A stretch of 9,709 bases of DNA from Bacteriovorax sp. (GTDB taxonomy: Bacteria; Bdellovibrionota; Bacteriovoracia; Bacteriovoracales; Bacteriovoracaceae). The stretch covers positions 1-9,709 of the forward strand of contig JAURXW010000211.1 in assembly GCA_030654205.1 (NCBI GenBank). The letters are read 5' to 3'. Numbering within the stretch: position 1 is the stretch's first letter; each line of letters begins with the position of its first letter. Shown here in pieces: positions 5,330 to 9,709 of this stretch. The notes below the pieces were generated by a model. That model did no database searches. It worked only from the letters and a program-made list of their open reading frames with translations, and was not told the origin of the DNA. The position numbers and the translations under genes are program-made.

Positions 5330-6136
5330 GTGAATTTGGAAATTAACTCCAGCAATACTGATGCTGAAGGTGAAATTAACTTAAATAAATGCGAACGAGT
5401 GAAAACTTGTATCGATTCTTATTTTTCGATGAATCCTCGCCTGACTCTTCAAAGTGTTGAAGACAAAACATCTGTTCCCTATTCTACACTTAGAAGAATA
5501 ATGCTTCTTAACGGAAACCCTCAGCCAGAATCTGTTATAAAAATTTTCCAGGCCCTAGGTTATGATCAAGAACTTTATCAGTACATGAGTGATTTCCATC
5601 CCGACATCGCAAGCGTGATGGCGATGAAAACAAGCCATAATATTGAATACTCTTATATCAAAGATGAAGACCGAGAATATTTTGTCAGTGAAGACTATTA
5701 TTTAATAATTAATTTAGCCTATTCGACTAGTGGAACTTCTCATGAAGAAGTAGCTCATGTTTTAGGAACTAAAGGAGTTGAGCGTCTTGAAGAATTAGTT
5801 AAACGCCATCTTGTTATCAAAAATGATCTTGGTAAATATATCGGGGCCGTTGGAAATTATAAGCTAAGCTTTGCCGATACAAAAAAAGGCATAGAGATGG
5901 CCCTTCGTTATTACCGCCTTGAAGAGGCCGGAAGCATTAACAACTGGCTTTCATTTCAAACAGAAAGTTTAAACACTGAAGGTCTTAAGGCCTTGAAAGC
6001 TTTACAACAAAAGCACTTCAATGAACGTAAAGAGGAAATCCTCAATAATCCCGTATACAACGGAGATCTTAAAGTTTATAGTGCGACCGTTTCAAGTACC
6101 TTTCTTTCGTACTCTGAATTGGGAGATTTGCAATGA
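5330..6136 (+). CDS. Two-domain helix-turn-helix transcription regulator, DUF4423/TIGR02147-like
   Basis: This is probably a DNA-binding regulator of 268 residues. After a polar N-terminus, residues 36-77 fit a lambda-repressor-like helix-turn-helix: helix two at about 40-47 (LQSVEDKT) and a recognition helix at about 51-60 (YSTLRRIMLL), then PESVIKIFQALG. A second part, about 120-175, has the winged-helix pattern seen in DUF4423/TIGR02147 proteins: helices at 137-146 (SHEEVAHVLG) and 150-161, then a turn and beta-wing (VIKNDLGKYIG). The C-terminal 90 residues are helical and may mediate dimerisation or sensing. The start is GTG with GAGG five bases upstream. Its stop overlaps the next start (ATGA). 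It is the nearest recognisable DNA-binding protein to the dyad array, so self-regulation and control of the divergent genes are reasonable inferences. The family assignment is by eye. Confidence 0.75.
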   Translation: MNLEINSSNTDAEGEINLNKCERVKTCIDSYFSMNPRLTLQSVEDKTSVPYSTLRRIMLLNGNPQPESVIKIFQALGYDQELYQYMSDFHPDIASVMAMKTSHNIEYSYIKDEDREYFVSEDYYLIINLAYSTSGTSHEEVAHVLGTKGVERLEELVKRHLVIKNDLGKYIGAVGNYKLSFADTKKGIEMALRYYRLEEAGSINNWLSFQTESLNTEGLKALKALQQKHFNERKEEILNNPVYNGDLKVYSATVSSTFLSYSELGDLQ

Positions 6137-6426
6137 GTTTAATGAATAGACTATTCGCTTTTTTAATTATTACAACGAGCTTCTCTGTTAATGCTGACGT
6201 AAATATTAAGACAATTATTCTTCAAGATGATTCAATTGTTGAATCAAAAGATATTTCTGCGATAAATATCGATAAAGATTCTGATGCTATTCATTCTGTT
6301 GAACTTAATGACGAATCAGTTATCAATTCGTCTGATATTAAATTAATCATTCTAAAAAATGCTTCTCGTTTTAACCGGATTCATGAGACTGCTGCTAGCA
6401 GTAGTGGGAATGGATCGGGCGGATGA
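6133..6426 (+). CDS. Small exported protein with two beta-type repeats, coupled to the regulator
   Basis: This 97-residue protein has a Sec signal peptide (basic N-terminus, hydrophobic core at about 7-17, VNA at 19-21 as cleavage site), leaving about 76 mature residues with no cysteine and no membrane anchor. The mature part contains two copies of one 20-residue pattern, at 27-46 (TIILQDDSIVESKDISAINI) and 55-74 (SVELNDESVINSSDIKLIIL), period 28, with L, D, S, S, D, I and I kept: a strand-turn-strand unit. The tail is Ser/Gly-rich (SSSGNGSGG). The ATG overlaps the regulator's stop (ATGA) and has GGGAG seven bases upstream, so the two are made together. It may be a periplasmic or secreted partner of the regulator's circuit. 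I know no named family for it. Confidence 0.75.
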   Translation: MSLMNRLFAFLIITTSFSVNADVNIKTIILQDDSIVESKDISAINIDKDSDAIHSVELNDESVINSSDIKLIILKNASRFNRIHETAASSSGNGSGG

Positions 6427-6652
6427 TTCGTTAGATTCTTTTTAAAATAATCTATAAGCATTTTAAGAACATTAACTAATTCCACAAATCATAATCACCT
6501 CTTCATCGATCTTGACACTATCTTTACACACTAGGAACTTCTTGTGGTTTCCATCACAAATTCTTAAAAATTATTTAAACTATTATAAAAAATATTCGAG
6601 AAGCCTTAAGGTTGAATAATTTTTCATTCGTAATTCATATTATAGGGCGCAT

Positions 6653-9600
6653 ATGACGAAAGTTTTTATCAAAAGTTTGTTATTTTTTATTTTATCTTTA
6701 ACTTTTTCTTCAAATTTGTTTGCAGTTTGTGATCCCATTCTTCGGCAAGAAATGGCCGATAATATAGCACGGGCTGAATTTATAAAGGCTACGTATGAGG
6801 CCCCCTGTATTGCAGATCCTCTTCACCGAAATGGTTATAAAGTAAAATTTGGAACAAGCCCATATGATGCACAAAGGACATACTATGATTACAGGCTTTG
6901 GAGTTGTGATGGCAATACCTACATGGGATCTATGCTTTACTTCTTTGTTCCAAATGCTTGCATGTCTCCGACACCACAACCATCAAGTGCAGCAACTCAC
7001 AATCAAAAGCCTCAATTTCGTTGCGGCTCAATCATCCAAACCTCTAATATGGTTGTCGGCGAAACCATTTCACTAACCGGAGTTCCTTTTTCCTTAAGCA
7101 ATTTTTCAAATAATACTTTTGGAAAAAAAGCAGAATACAAAACAATTATTTCTTTGAGTAGCTCAATTACTCCTTTCAGGTTAACAGGCTTCACTTTAAT
7201 AATTAATGATGTCCAAAACAATACTGTTTTATCAACTCCAGTAGCTGCAGCAATCAATCAGACTTACACTTATCAATGGAATGGTCTTGAGAACGGTGTC
7301 GAAACCTGGGGATCTGTAAAAAGAAATGCCTTAATAAAATCCGCATCAGACTCAACACCAATTCCAGATCAAAACTTTTCATTCGCAATCGGTGGCCTAA
7401 AATCCAAAAAACTAGGTCTCGGCGGCTGGCTTCCTTCTAATTGGCACTTCTACGACTCCGCCTCCACCAAACTCTTCGACGGTGACGGCTCTTCTCGCAA
7501 TGTCGTTGCAGCTTCTGAAGGCATCTATAATCGCGTAGCAAGTTCTGACGGCCAAGAAGTCTACTATTTCGATTCCATCGGTCGATTAGTTTTTACTAAA
7601 ACTGGTTTAACAGGCGCTCTTATTTATTCTTTCAACTACGATCCAACAACCGAAAAACTTTTAAGCATCGCTGATGCCTTTAATAAAGTCATTACTTTTC
7701 AATACGATTCAAGTAACAATCTTGCCCAAATCATTTCTGCTGAAAATATTCACACTTATTTTACAGTTGATGCCAATGGATATTTAAAAACTGTGACTAA
7801 TCCTAAAAATGAAACTTACAGCATGACTTATAAAGATGCTGGTGGATTACTTGCAAGTTTTACTAAACCAAGTGGTGTCAGTTCAACTTTTAACTACGAC
7901 GGCGACGGCAATCTTTTAACTGATATTAATTCAGGAGGACAGTCCAGCACACTTTCTAAAACAACTAATGGTGTAAATGCTGTTTCGACTTTAGGAAGAA
8001 TTACTCAGAACAATTTTGACTCAGCAACTAATACTGAAATTGAAATTCGTCCATCGGGATTAGCAACGACCTATGTCCACGCCCCAACGCTAGAATCAAC
8101 CACTTCTTCTGTTAGCACGACAAAAAGTAACTTGGTAGCAGATCTTCGTTTTGGTAATCAAGTTATGAATCCCGCTCAAGTCCAATCAACAAACTTTGGA
8201 ACAACGACAACTAACATTGAAGACACGGTTGATCTTAATGATTTAACAAATCCATTTTCAATTGCAACTTTTACTCGTTCTGTAACAGATGGAGCAAGCG
8301 AGCTGACTTCTCAGTATGACGGATTAACTAGAACAAATACTGTGACAACTAAGTTAGGTCGCAGCGTTGCCACTCAACTTGATAGTTTAGAGCGTCCTAT
8401 TTTAGAGCAAGCTGGTAATACGCTTCCTAAAAAATACACTTATCAAAGTGATCTGCTTTCAAAAATTGTTCAAGGTGATCGTGAAATTAATTTAACTTAT
8501 AATGCTAGCACCAAACTTCTTTCAAGTGTGAAGAATTCAGCAAATCAGGAAGTTAATTTTTTCTACGACGATGCTCAGAGATTATCTTCAAAGCGTCTTC
8601 CTGATGGACGAGTTATTAATTATATTTATGATTCCAATAATAATTTAGTGAGTATTACTCCACCGGGACAATCGGCACATTTTTTAAACTATGGGACTTC
8701 AGAGCAATTAAGTTCTTACGTTCCCCCGGCCCTTGCTGGTGTTGCCAATGTTAATACGACTTACTTATACAGCAAAGACAAAGAACTTTTAAAAATTACT
8801 CGTCCTGATGGACAGGCAATTAATTTAAACTACGGGACTTCTTCTGGATTGTTATTATCACTGACTGGAAATTTTGGAGCAGTTGCCAGAGAATATCAAA
8901 ATGAACTTTTAAAGAAAATTACCAATCAATATGGAAAAGTCGCAACATTTGGTTATATTGGAAATGTTGTCAGCTCTCTTGAAACTAGTGATTATAAATT
9001 TACGAGATCACCAAGCGCTGATACTGCCGGATTAGTTGGTAGTGAAACAGTTCTTGCGGGAAATAAAAATCAAACGACGAGCTATGTTTACGACGATGAT
9101 AAAATGCTGAGCACTGCGGGAGATTTAAATCTCGTGCACAATTCACCAAACGGAGCTCTTGTTAAAACAACTCTAGATAATATTACCGAAACTTATTCTT
9201 ATGATTCTTTCGGTGACGTGAGTGGCTTTACTTCCACTGTTAAAATTGCTGGCGTTGATAAAGCTCTTTATAGCTATACTCTCACCCGAGATACATTAGG
9301 TCGCAACACTAATAAAATTGAAAACAATAACGGATCAGCTATTAGTGCAATCTACACTTACGACTCCGCCGGAAGATTAATCAATGCTTCAGGAAGCAAT
9401 CGCCCGAACGTTGACTACACTTACGACAGTAATTCAAATCGACTTACAGGATTTAATTTTAATTCGGTTATTCAAGGAGCTTCAACTGGAATCACTCCAA
9501 TGAATGGAATTCCCGGTGGGACAATCGCTGATCCCAATACTCCAATCGCTCCGATTATACCTGATCCTACCAATCCTACTGATGTCGCAGTCTATGATAG

Positions 9601-9709
9601 TCAAGACCGCTTAGTTAGATATAAGAATCATGTGTATTCTTATAATGCCAATGGCGACTTGCTTTCTAAGTCAGTTGAAATTCCAGATGATATTGATCCC
9701 GGAACTTTT
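6653..9709 (+). CDS. Large exported YD/RHS-repeat protein, N-terminal 1019 residues (runs off the window)
   Basis: Rhs/YD-repeat proteins form a beta-cage shell that usually encloses a variable C-terminal toxin or effector. The frame is open from the ATG at 6653 to the window edge with no stop. A Sec signal peptide ends at LFA (22-24), so this form is exported by Sec rather than being a cytoplasmic type VI Rhs. A domain with five cysteines (26, 52, 85, 103, 124) follows, probably disulphide-bonded. The Rhs-like entry region comes next (LGLGGWLPSNWHFYD, then LFDGDG near 274-279), and from about 305 onward there are many YD-type repeats such as FNYDPTTEKL, FFYDDAQRL, YIYDSNNNL, YTYDSAGRL and YSYNANGDL. 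A Pro/Gly-rich insert (about 945-975) breaks the last repeats. The RHS-associated core and polymorphic tip lie beyond the window. The ribosome-binding site is weak (AGGG, five bases upstream), and no other start is available because an in-frame stop lies at 6617. Confidence 0.88.
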   Translation, partial: MTKVFIKSLLFFILSLTFSSNLFAVCDPILRQEMADNIARAEFIKATYEAPCIADPLHRNGYKVKFGTSPYDAQRTYYDYRLWSCDGNTYMGSMLYFFVPNACMSPTPQPSSAATHNQKPQFRCGSIIQTSNMVVGETISLTGVPFSLSNFSNNTFGKKAEYKTIISLSSSITPFRLTGFTLIINDVQNNTVLSTPVAAAINQTYTYQWNGLENGVETWGSVKRNALIKSASDSTPIPDQNFSFAIGGLKSKKLGLGGWLPSNWHFYDSASTKLFDGDGSSRNVVAASEGIYNRVASSDGQEVYYFDSIGRLVFTKTGLTGALIYSFNYDPTTEKLLSIADAFNKVITFQYDSSNNLAQIISAENIHTYFTVDANGYLKTVTNPKNETYSMTYKDAGGLLASFTKPSGVSSTFNYDGDGNLLTDINSGGQSSTLSKTTNGVNAVSTLGRITQNNFDSATNTEIEIRPSGLATTYVHAPTLESTTSSVSTTKSNLVADLRFGNQVMNPAQVQSTNFGTTTTNIEDTVDLNDLTNPFSIATFTRSVTDGASELTSQYDGLTRTNTVTTKLGRSVATQLDSLERPILEQAGNTLPKKYTYQSDLLSKIVQGDREINLTYNASTKLLSSVKNSANQEVNFFYDDAQRLSSKRLPDGRVINYIYDSNNNLVSITPPGQSAHFLNYGTSEQLSSYVPPALAGVANVNTTYLYSKDKELLKITRPDGQAINLNYGTSSGLLLSLTGNFGAVAREYQNELLKKITNQYGKVATFGYIGNVVSSLETSDYKFTRSPSADTAGLVGSETVLAGNKNQTTSYVYDDDKMLSTAGDLNLVHNSPNGALVKTTLDNITETYSYDSFGDVSGFTSTVKIAGVDKALYSYTLTRDTLGRNTNKIENNNGSAISAIYTYDSAGRLINASGSNRPNVDYTYDSNSNRLTGFNFNSVIQGASTGITPMNGIPGGTIADPNTPIAPIIPDPTNPTDVAVYDSQDRLVRYKNHVYSYNANGDLLSKSVEIPDDIDPGTF

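Noticed and set aside
6433..6453. Imperfect hairpin just after the 97-aa gene as a terminator
   Set aside because: The stem is almost all A/T with a mismatch, and no T-run follows it.
6512..6540. TTGACA at 6512-6517 as a promoter of the YD-repeat gene
   Set aside because: No -10-like hexamer occurs 16 to 18 bases downstream. The 226-bp gap 6427-6652 has several AT-rich -10-like words but no well-spaced pair.
6482..6546. CCACAA and TTGTGG as a regulatory inverted repeat
   Set aside because: Only six bases per arm, more than 50 bases apart; expected by chance.
6710..7257. Open frames on both strands of 75-89 residues
   Set aside because: They are shadows of the YD-repeat gene, whose frame is continuous through the region with a clear signal peptide.

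Overview
This window is AT-rich and densely coded. It comes from a Gram-negative bacterium: it has Sec signal peptides, a lipoprotein with an LSAC lipobox, and part of a type IV secretion (conjugation) apparatus. Low G+C, many small exported proteins, a DUF4423/TIGR02147-like regulator and a large signal-peptide-bearing YD-repeat protein together resemble Bdellovibrionota (Bacteriovorax/Peredibacter-like predators). That placement is an inference from style, not from a marker gene.

Left part, minus strand (reading from 3761 down to 1): a tightly packed operon. It encodes a 659-aa lipoprotein with a thrombospondin-type-3-like calcium motif, a VirB2-like pilin, a VirB3/TraL-like inner-membrane protein and a VirB4-family ATPase that runs off the window. 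The pilin, VirB3 and VirB4 genes overlap by 1 to 4 bases and keep the canonical virB2-virB3-virB4 order. A plausible promoter and a perfect 9-bp hairpin lie just upstream of the lipoprotein gene.

Middle, minus strand (4865 down to 3921): three small genes of unrecognised function (167, 50 and 64 aa), each with a good ribosome-binding site. They are transcribed towards the secretion operon.

Divergent control region (4866-5329): 464 bases with no gene, holding five copies of a 9-base core, CCAYGGTGG, each within an imperfect to perfect 15-bp dyad. The outer four are placed symmetrically (centres 4960, 5024, 5141, 5205: 64-bp spacing on both flanks). The outermost copies sit on or beside the predicted promoters of the two divergent transcription units. 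A separate 15-bp dyad covers the -35 of the rightward promoter. This is the most striking signal in the window.

Right part, plus strand: a 268-aa two-domain DNA-binding regulator is translationally coupled (ATGA) to a 97-aa exported protein built of two copies of a 20-residue beta-type repeat with a Gly/Ser tail. After a 226-bp gap, a large secreted YD/RHS-repeat protein starts; its first 1019 residues are present and the expected core and variable tip lie beyond the window.

Working model (inference): the divergent region is a switch for a mobile or conjugative element. The right-hand regulator or a small left-hand protein could bind the dyads and set expression of the left-hand genes, and perhaps of the secretion operon behind them.
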